Part shown: positions 1 to 9,964 of the stretch, in pieces
Position numbering within the stretch: the first letter of the stretch is position 1
How the letters are laid out: each line of letters starts with the position of its first letter
Origin: Amia ocellicauda
Lineage: Eukaryota; Chordata; Actinopteri; Amiiformes; Amiidae
Assembly (NCBI RefSeq): GCF_036373705.1
Contig: NC_089864.1
Location: forward strand, 14,666,001 to 14,730,000
Reading direction: 5' to 3'
Length of the DNA stretch: 64,000 bases
Made by a program: the position numbers and the translations under genes
The notes under the pieces: model-generated
Databases searched by the model: none
The model's input: only the letters and a program-made list of their open reading frames with translations
Told to the model about the DNA's origin: nothing

Positions 1-862
1 TGAGAGAGATGGTGTCCACGCCAAAACCCAGGAGAGTTCAGACCTTAGAGCAGGAAAGTGTAGAGAACTGCTGGGTTACAGTAGGTCGTAACCACAGAAA
101 ACCACACACATCCCTGATAGACATCCCAAGAGCTAGAAATGCCCAACAGGTTCCAACTGCTGGACACTGAGTTGGACAGTGACAGCTCAGAGGGTGATGG
201 GAGGGCAGTTGAACACCAGAGCACCATGGTGCCCACTCACCCCAGAACAGGGAGGTAGTTATAGTAGGAGGCTCGATTCTTAGAGGTGTAGATCACAGAG
301 TGTGTTCTAGTGATAAGGAGACCCGCATGGGATCTTGCACTAGTTAGAGCTCATCTGGATACTGTGTACAGTTCTGGGCTCCACACTTCAAGAAAGATAT
401 CGCTGCTCTAGAGGCAGTTCAGAGGAGAGCAACCAGACTTATTCCAGGTCTGAAGGGAATGTCCTACTGAGAGACTGAGGATCTGAACCTTTTCACCCTG
501 GAACAGAGGAGACTACGTGGGGACTTGATTCAAGTCTTCAAAATCATGAAAGGCATCGACCACATCAAACCAGAGGAGCTTTTCCAGATCAGCAGGGACA
601 CACGGACCCGGGGACACAAATTGGGAAATTGGAAATTGGGCTTCAAGGCATTCAAGACAGAAAACAGGAGACACTTCTTCACACAGAGAGTCGTCACAAT
701 CTGGAACAAACTCCCCAGCGATGTGGTAGAAGCTGAAAATTTGGGAACATTTAAAAACAGACTGGATAGGATCCTTGGATCACTTAGTTATTAATGGACA
801 CCAAACGAGCAGGATGGGTCGAATGGCCTCCTCTCGATTGTAAACTTTCTTATTTGTCTTGC
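1..862 (+). mobile_element. CR1-like LINE fragment, internally deleted
   Basis: Positions about 150-335 read as part of CR1 ORF1, including a stretch resembling the SGNH-esterase block (VIVGGSILRGVDHR at about 258-300). From about 340 the frame becomes the C-terminal end of ORF2: [13 protein letters not shown] near 365, then [11 protein letters not shown], then an open frame at 525-794 with FFTQRVVTIWNKLP and TFKNRLDRILG, which are typical of CR1 reverse-transcriptase C-termini. The 3' end after 794 includes a GAATGGCCTCCTCTCG motif seen again in degraded form near 23080. The reverse-transcriptase core is missing between the two parts, and a one-base gap near 358 and stops (e.g. near 467) show that the copy is dead. 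It runs off the left edge of the window. Confidence 0.8.
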
Positions 863-2062
863 TTGATGATTATCTTTTTCTTGAGCTTCTTCCCTGTAGA
901 GCCCTGTGCAATTACCCACTCCCATCTGCTCCTACATTGTTTCTTGTGTTTTTTTTTATCCCGTTCCCATCTGCAAAAAACTTTGATCCCACAATGGAGA
1001 CAAGTTCTACCCTGCTCTATATAAACAGAATTCAGCCTTTATTGTGGCAATTACTGTCATGTTTATATACTTATACAAACCTCAAATAAAAATTGCAATA
1101 CAATTTTGCCTTTAATGATTATAAGTTGTTACAAAAATAATAATTGCTTCAGTGACGTTTTAAGAACTTTGCCTATTACAATTAGGCTATTATCCTGCTG
1201 CTTTCTGAAAAACGTTTTCATTTAAATAATATATCAAAGAATGCATACATCAATGAATTGTAAGCTTATACAAAACAAGGTAAACTTACTTCTGACTATC
1301 ACTATTACCAGATTTTTAGCTATTTCACAAAATTTGCCCAGAAATTGGGTTCAGAAATCTGAAATCTCAGAAAGTTATTTTGAAAAATACAGACTAATAA
1401 TTGCATTGATGCATAACTAAAACAAACAAAACAAACCATAATTCCATTAGTGTTATACGTGAAGTACAGTAATATTCTCCTCCATGGTTTATTTAACCTT
1501 TTACACCATTTGTTTGTTTGTTTATTTATTGTGCCTAACAATATCGCAATCACCATCCTACTGTGTCTCCATCTCTCACTCTCTGAAGATAAACAGGCCA
1601 AAATGTGAGGCTGTTATGTGGTTCCATCCCAAATACCAGGCTATTGTGATACCTCCTGGAAAACAGCACAGGACCACCTCTTTTCTTTCACTCAGGAAGA
1701 TAGAGAGGGAGCAGGGGAGACTCCTTTTTACTGGCATTGGCAATAATGAAAGTGCTGGTGTTTCTGCTGACATATCCCACGTTCAGGCCCGTGACTGGCA
1801 GGAGGGTTTGATAGTGATAAACATGCTTGTGACTTCCTGTCTGTTCAGTTTGAGGTGAGCATTAGTGACAGGTTATGATTTATATCAGCACTTACAGAAA
1901 GCATACTGTTACGGAAGAGAAGGTGAGGAGTACAATCACAGGGGGCTAGAGGTCTTTCACAGTCGGGTATGATGCTGGACACAGTTTGTGGTACTGCTGC
2001 TGCTGCTGAAACTACTGAACAGGTCACATTTATGAATATTATGCCTCTTAAGTCCATTGTAA

Positions 2063-2070
<8 letters not shown>
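863..2070. other. Intergenic, no gene recognised
   Basis: AT-rich sequence with short open frames only. None has splice sites or recognisable motifs. The frame at 1484-1858 on the plus strand is low-complexity and I do not consider it a gene. Confidence 0.6.

Positions 2071-2107
<37 letters not shown>
2071..2107. repeat. (TA)n microsatellite next to Tc1 element
   Basis: A TA run ending in a short CA stretch directly abuts the left end of the Tc1 element. Tc1 elements insert at TA dinucleotides, so the repeat is either the target or arose after insertion. Confidence 0.85.
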
Positions 2108-2109
<2 letters not shown>

Positions 2110-2335
2110 GTGAGGGAAAAAAGTATTTGATCCCCTGCTGATTTTGTACGTTTGCCCACTGACAAAGAAATGATCAATCTATGATTTTAATGGTAGGTGT
2201 ATTTTAACAGTGAGAGACAGAATAACAACAAAAAAATCCAGAAAAACGCATTTAAAAAAAGTTATAAATTGATTTGCATGTTAATGAGGGAAATAAGTAT
2301 TTGATCCCCTATCAATCAGCAAGATTTCTGGCTCC

Positions 2336-2432
2336 CAGGTGTCTTTTATACAGGTAACGAGCTGAGATTAGGAGCACTCTCTTAAAGGGACTGCTCCTAA
2401 TCTCAGCTCGTTACCTGTATAAAAGACACCTG
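2336..2432. repeat. 41-bp perfect palindrome upstream of transposase
   Basis: The left arm at 2336-2376 and the right arm at 2392-2432 are exact reverse complements by eye, with a 15-nt loop. The right arm carries a TATAAAA about 55 bp before the transposase ATG, and the left arm carries its mirror image. A transcript reading through would fold into a long hairpin. Confidence 0.9.
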
Positions 2433-2474
2433 TCCACAGAAGCAATCAATCAATCAGATTCCAAACTCTCCACC

Positions 2475-3480
2475 ATGGCCAAGACCAAAGAGCTGTCCAA
2501 GGATGTCAGGGACAAGATTGTAGACCTACACAAGGCTGGAATGGGCTACAAGACCATCGCCAAGCAGCTTGGTGAGAAGGTGACAACAGTTGGTGCGATT
2601 ATTCGCAAATGGAAGAAACACAAAATAACTGTTAGTCTCCCTCGGTCTGGGGCTCCATGCAAGATCTCACCTCGTGGAGTTTCAATGATCATGAGAACGG
2701 TGAGGAATCAGCCCAGAACTACACGGGAGGATCTTGTTAATGATCTCAAGGCAGCTGGGACCATAGTCGCCAAGAAAACACTTGGTAACACACTACGCCG
2801 TGAAGGACTGAAATCCTGCAGCGCCCGCAAGGTCCCCCTGCTCAAGAAAGCACATGTACAGGCCCGTCTGAAGTTTACCAATGAACATCTGAATGATTCA
2901 GAGGAGAACTGGGTGAAAGTGTTGTGGTCAGATGAGACCAAAATCAAGCTCTTTGGCATCAACTCAACTCGCCATGTTTGGAGGAGGAGGAATGACCCCA
3001 AGAACACCTTCCCCACCGTCAAACATGGAGGTGGAAACGTTATGCTTTGGGGGTGTTTTTCTGCTAAGGGGACAGGACAACTGCACCGCATCAAAGGGAC
3101 GATGGACGGGGCCATGTACCATCAAATCTTGGGTGAGAACCTCCTTCCCTCAGCCAGGGCATTGAAAATGGGTCGTGGATGGGTATGACAATGACCCAAA
3201 ACACACAGCCAAGGCAACAAAGGAGTGGCTCAAGAAGAAGCACATTAAGGTCCTGGAGTGGCCTATCCAGTCTCCAGACCTTAATCCCATAGAAAATCTG
3301 TGGAGGGAGCTGAAGGTTCGAGTTGCCAAACGTCAGCCTCGAAACCTTAATGACTTGGAGAGGATCTGCAAAGAGGAGTGGGACAAAATCCCTCCTGAGA
3401 TGTGGGCAAACCTGGTGGCCAACTACAAGAAACGTCTGACCTCTGTGATTGCCAACAAGGGTTTTGCCACCAAGTACTAA
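2475..3480 (+). pseudogene. Tc1-like transposase, frameshifted
   Basis: Cut-and-paste transposase of the DD34E Tc1 group. The first frame (2475-3188) starts [12 protein letters not shown] and carries the paired-like helix-turn-helix DNA-binding region and the first catalytic Asp in WSDETK. A second frame (3175-3480) carries the second Asp (DNDPKH) and the Glu in [11 protein letters not shown], ending at TAA 3480. The two frames meet at about 3184. Compared with the usual Tc1 spacing (a Phe-Gln-His before DND), 8 bases are missing there, which breaks the protein between the catalytic residues. All other blocks are well preserved, so the loss looks recent. Confidence 0.9.
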
Positions 3481-3642
3481 GTCGAAGGGGTCAAATACTT
3501 ATTTCCCTCATTAACATGCAAATCAATTTATAACTTTTTTGAAATGCGTTTTTCTGTTTTTTTTTTTGTTGTTTTTCTGTCTCTCACTGTTAAAATACAC
3601 CTACCATTAAAATTATAGACTGATCATTTTATAATAACTGAT

Positions 3643-3645
<3 letters not shown>

Positions 3646-3695
<50 letters not shown>
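3646..3695. repeat. (AT)n microsatellite
   Basis: About 50 bp of uninterrupted AT dinucleotides on the truncated right side of the Tc1 element. Confidence 0.95.
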
Positions 3696-3696
<1 letters not shown>

Positions 3697-3699
3697 TTT

Positions 3700-4540
3700 T
3701 TTATTTCATTATAAGACAAGAGCAATGTTTAATCTAACCTGGGCGTAAGACAACAGCAATGTTTAATCTATCCTGGGGGTCAGCTCCAGCCCCACTCAAC
3801 AGCCACACTAACATCTGCCGATTTAAACATTAGAGATATTTTGTTTTATACTCACATTGTGTCACAAGAAAACAGCCGGCCCACATCCATCACAAATTAA
3901 TGGTCCTAGTTAAACTGAAGTACTGGTAGGAAATAACTGTGTCTCAATAGGCAGCATGTACATTTAATACAGGTTGTTATGTCCATCGACACCTGTAGTT
4001 ACATTTCACCTAGCTAATGTAATAGATGAACAACATGTATGCACATTTTCACATCTATTAATAGCTATAATAAGAATACGAGAACCAGCACCACATGTAA
4101 TGGATGGTTAATACAACTGGTACTTATTATTCGCAGGCATTGCATTAGTCATTTATCATCAGAATATCTTCAGAAGATCAGCTTCAGCCTCTAATGAAAC
4201 TTGTTTTGCTGATGAAGCCAAAGAGTGAAATAGCACCTACACAGACCTGAATGCATATTTTGGTTTCTTTCAGATGTCGGTGAAGCGTTCAGCTTTTTAT
4301 GTAACCAAATAAGTCTTCCTCAGAACCTGAAACATAAGGCCCCTTTGCTGCTTTTGAAATTTCAGCCAGATTGCTTTTCAGTGTGCCAGTTCTCAGGTGA
4401 GAAGAGGCCTTTTTCATCTTGTGTATAAAGTTAGAATGTCAGATGTTTACGTCAGTAGTGGAATTAACTTATGTTGAAAAGTATTTGTTTTCTCTGTTCT
4501 TTTGTTCTTTCAGGCTCATCTATTAAAAGCTGTGGAGTGC
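3700..4540. other. Intergenic, no gene recognised
   Basis: No coding, RNA or repeat feature could be supported apart from a local 30-bp direct repeat (AGACAAGAGCAATGTTTAATCTA-type, at about 3712 and 3748). Confidence 0.6.
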
Positions 4541-4544
4541 AATG

Positions 4545-4772
4545 TTATAGGGACAGATTATTACTAAGTTTCTTAGCAGACAACCTTATCCAGTGTGACT
4601 TACAATTTTTACAAGATATCACATTATTATTTATCAATTTAGACTGCTGAACAGTGACTGGAGCAATCTGGGGAAGTACCTTGCTCAAGGCTACAACAGC
4701 AGTGCCCCCACCTGGGCTTGAGTCCATGACACTTTGCTCCAGAGTCCAGAGCCCTAACCACTACTCCATACT
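4545..4772. repeat. Dispersed fish repeat fragment
   Basis: Contains the blocks CAGTGTGACTTACAAT, ACCTTGCTCAAGG and CCCTAACCACTACTCCATA. I recognise these as a very common interspersed repeat of fish genomes. I cannot assign its class with confidence. Confidence 0.5.
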
Positions 4773-4789
4773 AATGGCCATTGGACAGA

Positions 4790-7200
4790 TTGGCCTAATG
4801 GACAGATATTTGGACAGTTCAAAAGGAAACTTTTTGTTGTGCTGAAGGAACGTGGTCATAGGCATGATGTGAGTGGATTTAAAGTTTTAGATGCAGGGTG
4901 CATGAATGTGCTGGCTCCTTCTAGGGGTTCGGCAGGACCCAGGGTGATTACTGTGAGTGAGGACAGAGTTTGGATCAGTTAAAAGGCTATTGTGGGAGTT
5001 TCTGCTGCCTGATGTGACAGACTGGTGTTCGGTAATTCAATGTTGTATCTCTTCTGGCTTTGCATCCTTGCTCCTTCCCTGTTCAAGAGCCTTGTCCAGC
5101 TCTGAACATAGTCAAATGGAAATGCATCTTCCCTTGGTCTAATTTGCATTTCAGTTTGCAGAAACATACTCTATTCTCTTTAGAACTTGATAGATGTTCA
5201 GGAAAAATAGTGCACAATTGACTATCCTCAATGTTAGTGCTCTGTCATTACCTTTATCACTCTACATCCTTAACTTCTTGGCTCCTTAAGCGATGTCTCT
5301 CTCTATGATCACGGTTTTGCTTTTCCCTCATCCTTTCCTGGACATTTATTGAGGTCTTGCACTTGCTGTACACTCTCCCATGACATATCCTCCTCCTCCC
5401 CTTTCTCCCCCTGGTGGCAGATTAACTCAGTTCCAGTACTTAATATGAAACCTCTCAGATTTGTTTTAACTTAAATAGATTTTATCACACAACTAGGTTT
5501 ATTTCTGATTGTGTTTATTTTCTACTTTACTATAAAAGGGCTTTGGGTTGCGGAAAAAAAACTACTGAAGGCAACTGTTTACATGAACTGAAACAACTAC
5601 CATCAAAGCAAATCTTTATATAATGGAGAACAATTTATTTCATGTTTTCTACCATGTATAGTTAAGTTAGATAAGGTACCTCACCCGTAATTTTAGGTAT
5701 TACGTGTATATTTTGTAGGTTTTTCTAAAGCTTACTAAGGAATTCAATAAATATTTTTTTGTAGGCGAAATGTGTGTTATTCTGGTTCGAGATATGTGTT
5801 AACACACTTAGGCGTCGGCAAGAACAGGCATGTTTTTCACAAGGCTGAGTAATTCAGAGCTACAAAATGGTTTCTCAGATCAGGTGTGATTTTTCCACTT
5901 TCAGCAGAGACAGTGGTAGAGCAGCTCACTGATATATGTTACGCGCACACACACACAGTTGCCTTTTGCAATGGTTCATGATTTAAAATAATTGAGAGTA
6001 CGGACATGACTTACTTAATTGTGTTTTGCACTAACTAAGTTTGGCAGTGAACGTTTCTGCTATTCTTTTCAATCTTGCTTTGTTCTTCTTCTTGCAGGGC
6101 CAGTCTTTCTTGTGGCTTTTAAACATCTGACATAAGCCTCTATTGGGGTATTATTTGCCCATGCTCTACCCAGAACATCCTCTAGCTAAACTCTTTCTAA
6201 GAACAACAAACACTTCTTGTCTTCTTCTCTTGTCTGACAAGCTCTGGTAGTTATAGAAACTCCTGCCATCCTGATCAAATGGATGGATTATTCACCGCAG
6301 TCAGTTTCCCTCTGGTTAGCGAGACCTCTTTTTCAGATTTGAAAGGCATCACAGAACAAATTTTCATATGGATTAGTGTTCCCTGTTGCACAAAGCAAAC
6401 ATGATGGTAAGATCAGAGGGCCCTTTTGGATCTACACTAGCGTTTAGGCTATACCAAAATGTTGAAATCTGATGTGGTGTACACAAGCCCTTTAGGCTTT
6501 GCTAAGGCAATGCATTCTGGGATTGAAATGGTGTTATGCATAGTCCTCACACCTGCATATATCAGTGAAAGGAATATGGCGGTCATAAATTATATGTGGC
6601 TGACAATTATTATAACAGACTATTAAAGCAGTTACCAGGGTGAAATGTTTCATACTGAACCAGTTGTTTGATGCCAGTGCCAACATCAGCAAATAGTGGC
6701 CAGCATTTTCAGGAAGAGGCTCACAGATTAGCCAGGCTTTTACAGAAAGCACTTTTGATCTGTCACTGTGGTCACACAAACAGCGATGATTTCCGTGCAG
6801 TGATTTCCAGTAACTTGTGCATGAGAATAAAAAGGTGTACATACAAGCAGAGGACTGAATTGGACACCAGATGAAGGTGCCTGGTAAATAAGCCTGTCTC
6901 ACCAAACACGTCAATGTTGGATTAGTTGTACAACATATAAGGCTACATTTTTCGGAGCCTCCCTTTTTGCTTTTTAAGGCAAATGACAGGAGTCACAGTA
7001 TCAGATGTTTTTCATTAAGAAGCGCTTTAATGCTTCCTCTGAAGATAACTTGGTAGATAAACTGGGATTAAATTAAAACGATCCGAACAGACACAGAAGA
7101 ATGTATATTTTTTTCAATATTTTATGTAGTCATAGACTTTACTTAACATAATGAATTGACTTTCAAGTAAAACCAGTTCAATTTACACATTTAAAATCAC
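4790..7200. other. Intergenic downstream of IFNG
   Basis: This is the sequence 3' of IFNG. Apart from the CTCF-like motif at 5405-5420 and a short CA run near 5947, I see no gene, RNA or mobile element. The small open frames at 6534-6914 lack splice signals and homology. Confidence 0.55.
5405..5420 (-). promoter_or_regulatory. CTCF-like motif
   Basis: On the minus strand this reads CTGCCACCAGGGGGAG, which matches the well-known CTCF core (CCACCAGGGGG) very closely. It lies about 1.9 kb downstream of the IFNG stop codon. Confidence 0.5.
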
Positions 7201-7214
7201 AAGTAGCAAAAATA

Positions 7215-7310
7215 ATTTAAATAAAGCAACATTAATTTAAAGTTCCTCTGAAATTCTTTAATTTATTAAGTTAAATAAATATTTTAAATTAATTTAAATA
7301 AATATCAGTA
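7215..7310 (-). promoter_or_regulatory. AU-rich element region in IFNG 3' UTR
   Basis: On the minus strand, within 120 bases of the IFNG stop, there are several ATTTA pentamers (TATTTATTTA twice) and an AATAAA at 7262-7267. Clustered AUUUA motifs are the known decay signal of cytokine mRNAs including IFNG. The true polyadenylation site is not fixed by sequence alone. Confidence 0.6.
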
Positions 7311-7333
7311 CACAATACTGTCAGTATAAACCA

Positions 7334-9806
7334 TCAATGCATTAATGATGTTCTTCTCTGCGAAAGCCTAGCATGCCTTCTCTTTCGCTTTTTTTCCATC
7401 TTCTCATGAACTTTCTTTTGAATATCCAGAGCTTTTAGTAACACCGGCTTCAGTTCAAACACAGCTTTGCGCTGCACAACTGGGTCATTCACCTGCAAGT
7501 AAACCATGATAAAAATGTATTATTAATCTTACACATTTTCAGATACTTATTCCACATGCAAGAAGATGAACAAGTGTTTTTCTCTGTGTGTGCAAGAAAT
7601 ATGTAAACCGTAACACCAGAGAAAAAATAACATGAATAAATACCTTTATTGCTTCTAAGTTTTAATTTGCCAACGAGCCACAAAAGCATTTTTTTGCTGT
7701 TGTTCAGTGTAAACTACCACTGGTTGTGTTGCCATCAGTATAAGGTCATCACATTTTCAAGTCAGACCGAAAATGCCAAAATTTAATTGTTTTAGTTGCC
7801 TGGTTTTTTAAAGACTTGAGCTTTATACTCCTTATGTCATGGATAAATATGATAAGTAACAAGGCTTTAATTTTCTAATGTCATGATATGCATTCATTTT
7901 GGTTTTCAATCTTAAACCCACACATTGAATAAAATGAGTAGATCATCACTCCGTTACTGCTGCTTGAACTTCAACGCTTTTATTAACCGGTTCTCAAAGG
8001 AAGTGCCTTGGCATGAATTATCATTCTCGCTGGGCCCCTAATAGTGCACTATTCAATAAAGCTACTACCTGCAACACTGGCTACCCTCCCATGCTTACAT
8101 CAATCTACAGACAAATCTACAGTCATTGTGAGACTTGTAGCAAAGCCCCCAGTAACCAAGCTCTCACAAGCTAATTATCATTCAACAGCTCCTTATACCA
8201 TCCAACAACAATGAAACAAAGCAGTGCTCACAGTGAAGTAGTGAGGCTTCAGGGATACTGAAGTATTCCAATCCTAGCCCAAAACCAACCCTGCCATGTG
8301 TGCATAAAACTGACTGGGCACAGAGTTCTGGTTTCTCTGTCCACAAGTACCCCATGGGCAGCAGTTAGTGTTCAAACGCCTGAGTAACAGGACTAAATTC
8401 GGCCGTAAGTAAATGGGGGGAAGGGGGGAGGAGCATAGACACAGAAGTGACCAAATATCTGCAAGTTAAAAAGGCATTTGCATCACTCCTGCACCAGCCA
8501 ATGAGTTACCAGAGAGTTGACAGCTCTGCAGGAGAACATGGTATGGCTCCTCTGTGTCAACATACCACACAACTGCTTAAAAACAGTGGACTGTCTCCTT
8601 ACCTTAATTTCCCACAGCTCCTGTAGCTTGTTCTTCAGGTTGAGTGATGCATTATCCAGGAATGCATTTTTCTTCAGGTCTCCCAGACGTATCTTTATAT
8701 GATCAATGCTTTGGCGTAATTTCGGGTTTTCGGGGGGGTTGTCCATATTGTTAAAGATGTCAATATACAAATTCAGTATTTCATTCAGCAGTAATTTTTC
8801 CTCGCTTTCCTGCAACATAAAAAAAAAGCACATTATATTTTGTTCAATTCAAATAATTAGTCCTTCATTGTGATGGAAGGGTTTTAGCTGATAAACCGAA
8901 GGAAGTGTACCTGTTTTTCGAATGTCTTCAGGACGTTGGTAAATATAGCACCTCCTTCCACCAGCCGTGGATTGTTGGATTGCTGCAGTACAGAAAAAGG
9001 ATTAAGTCTCATTGGGAAACATACTTATTCTAACAACATTGGGTGATACTATCTTTCTCAAAAAATGTAATTATATAAAGCATTGAAATAAATGTTATCA
9101 AAGGAACTACTATCAAATGCTTATTCATTTTTATTCATATGGTCTTTCACTCCTAAGCATACTTGAACAATGTCTAGCGCTACACCCCTGCTTTAATGAC
9201 TGGCCCGTTTTGTAGTTTTAGAAGCACAATACCATGAGTAATATGAAGTCTCTGTTGATATGTATCATTTGATAGCAGGATTATGCTCGACGCTTCCACT
9301 CTGCCTATTGCACTGAAATGCCAGGATAAAAAGTCTGCAAATGCACAGACTGATAGACCTTCACAGAGCTGTTGAGTTCAGATCGAAACCCATTCACAAC
9401 AGTGGCTAGATGGCCGCCCAGTATATAATAATACATAAAGTGAGTGTTCAGCATGTGAAATAACTGCTTTGTAGCTCTTTGCTCCAGCTCAGATTGTCAT
9501 TGTGTTACAAACTGTAGAAATTACAAATTTGTTTAATGGGTTAGACATTATATTTAAAGATGCTAAGATGCAAAAACAAAACAAAAATCGTTCTCTCGTG
9601 ATCTATATTGTAATATTTGTATATAACTCTGCTAAGACCTCTTCAGTGCAAAATGTTAAAATCGCAGGTATACTTACAAAATAGTCTCCTAACCACTTTA
9701 TGTCTTCCTTCATTTCATCTGACATTAGATCAATGGTATAAACCCTTCCAAAAGTTATGAGACAAATTCCAATGAAAAGCAGCAGACTCCTCTGTAGTGA
9801 ATCCAT
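7334..9806 (-). CDS. ifng: Interferon gamma, 4 exons, 188 aa
   Basis: Type II interferon, a secreted helical cytokine that activates macrophages through the IFN-gamma receptor and JAK-STAT1. Coding exons are 9678-9806, 8911-8982, 8603-8809 and 7334-7492 (43, 24, 69 and 52 codons plus stop), with GT/AG introns all in phase 0. The start is the first in-frame ATG (MDSLQRSLLLFIG) and gives a signal peptide ending near residue 24. Exon 4 holds the IFN-gamma signature VQRKAVFELKPV (residues 142-153) and a basic nuclear-localisation tail KKRKRR (170-175), both expected of true IFN-gamma. One N-glycosylation sequon is at Asn120 (NAS). The mature chain has no cysteine. The 5' leader holds a 3-codon upstream ORF (9889-9900). 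Four phase-0 exons match mammalian IFNG, and IL26 is the next gene upstream, as in human. Confidence 0.95.
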
Positions 9807-9935
9807 GAGTTTCAAGTAATCCTTGGCCAAAGTGTAACTGTAGCTGTTGAAGTTCAATTGTCTTAATGTCTTTCAGATACTTGGTGTCTCAGACCTTCAT
9901 CTCTTGTGAATGATACCAGAAGCAATACACAAGGG

Positions 9936-9962
9936 TATTTATAGACAACTATTTCTACGTAT
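9936..9962 (-). promoter_or_regulatory. IFNG core promoter: TATA box and ATACGTA element
   Basis: On the minus strand TATAAATA lies at 9936-9943, about 130 bp upstream of the ATG, which predicts a cap site near 9910. An ATACGTA motif sits at 9956-9962, 12 bp further upstream. The mammalian IFNG proximal promoter also has an ATACGTA (ATF/CREB/AP-1) element shortly upstream of its TATA box, so this pairing may be conserved. Confidence 0.6.
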
Positions 9963-9964
9963 AG

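Larger units (their letters stand above)
2108..3629 (+). mobile_element. Tc1-like transposon, IR/DR type, right end truncated
   Basis: The left terminal repeat is about 200 bp, with an outer direct repeat (GAGGGAAAAAAGTATTTGAT at about 2112) and an inner one (GAGGGAAATAAGTATTTGAT at about 2287), the IR/DR layout of many fish Tc1 elements. The right repeat holds only the inner copy (3484-3516). Homology to the left arm ends near 3629, where a (TA)n run begins. The outermost roughly 60 bp of the right end, where transposase would cut, are therefore missing. The transposase inside is also frameshifted, so this copy should be immobile. Confidence 0.9.

Noticed and set aside
9807..9857. Upstream extension of the IFN-gamma frame to 9857
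   Set aside because: The codon there is TTG; the first in-frame ATG is at 9806, and it starts a proper signal peptide.
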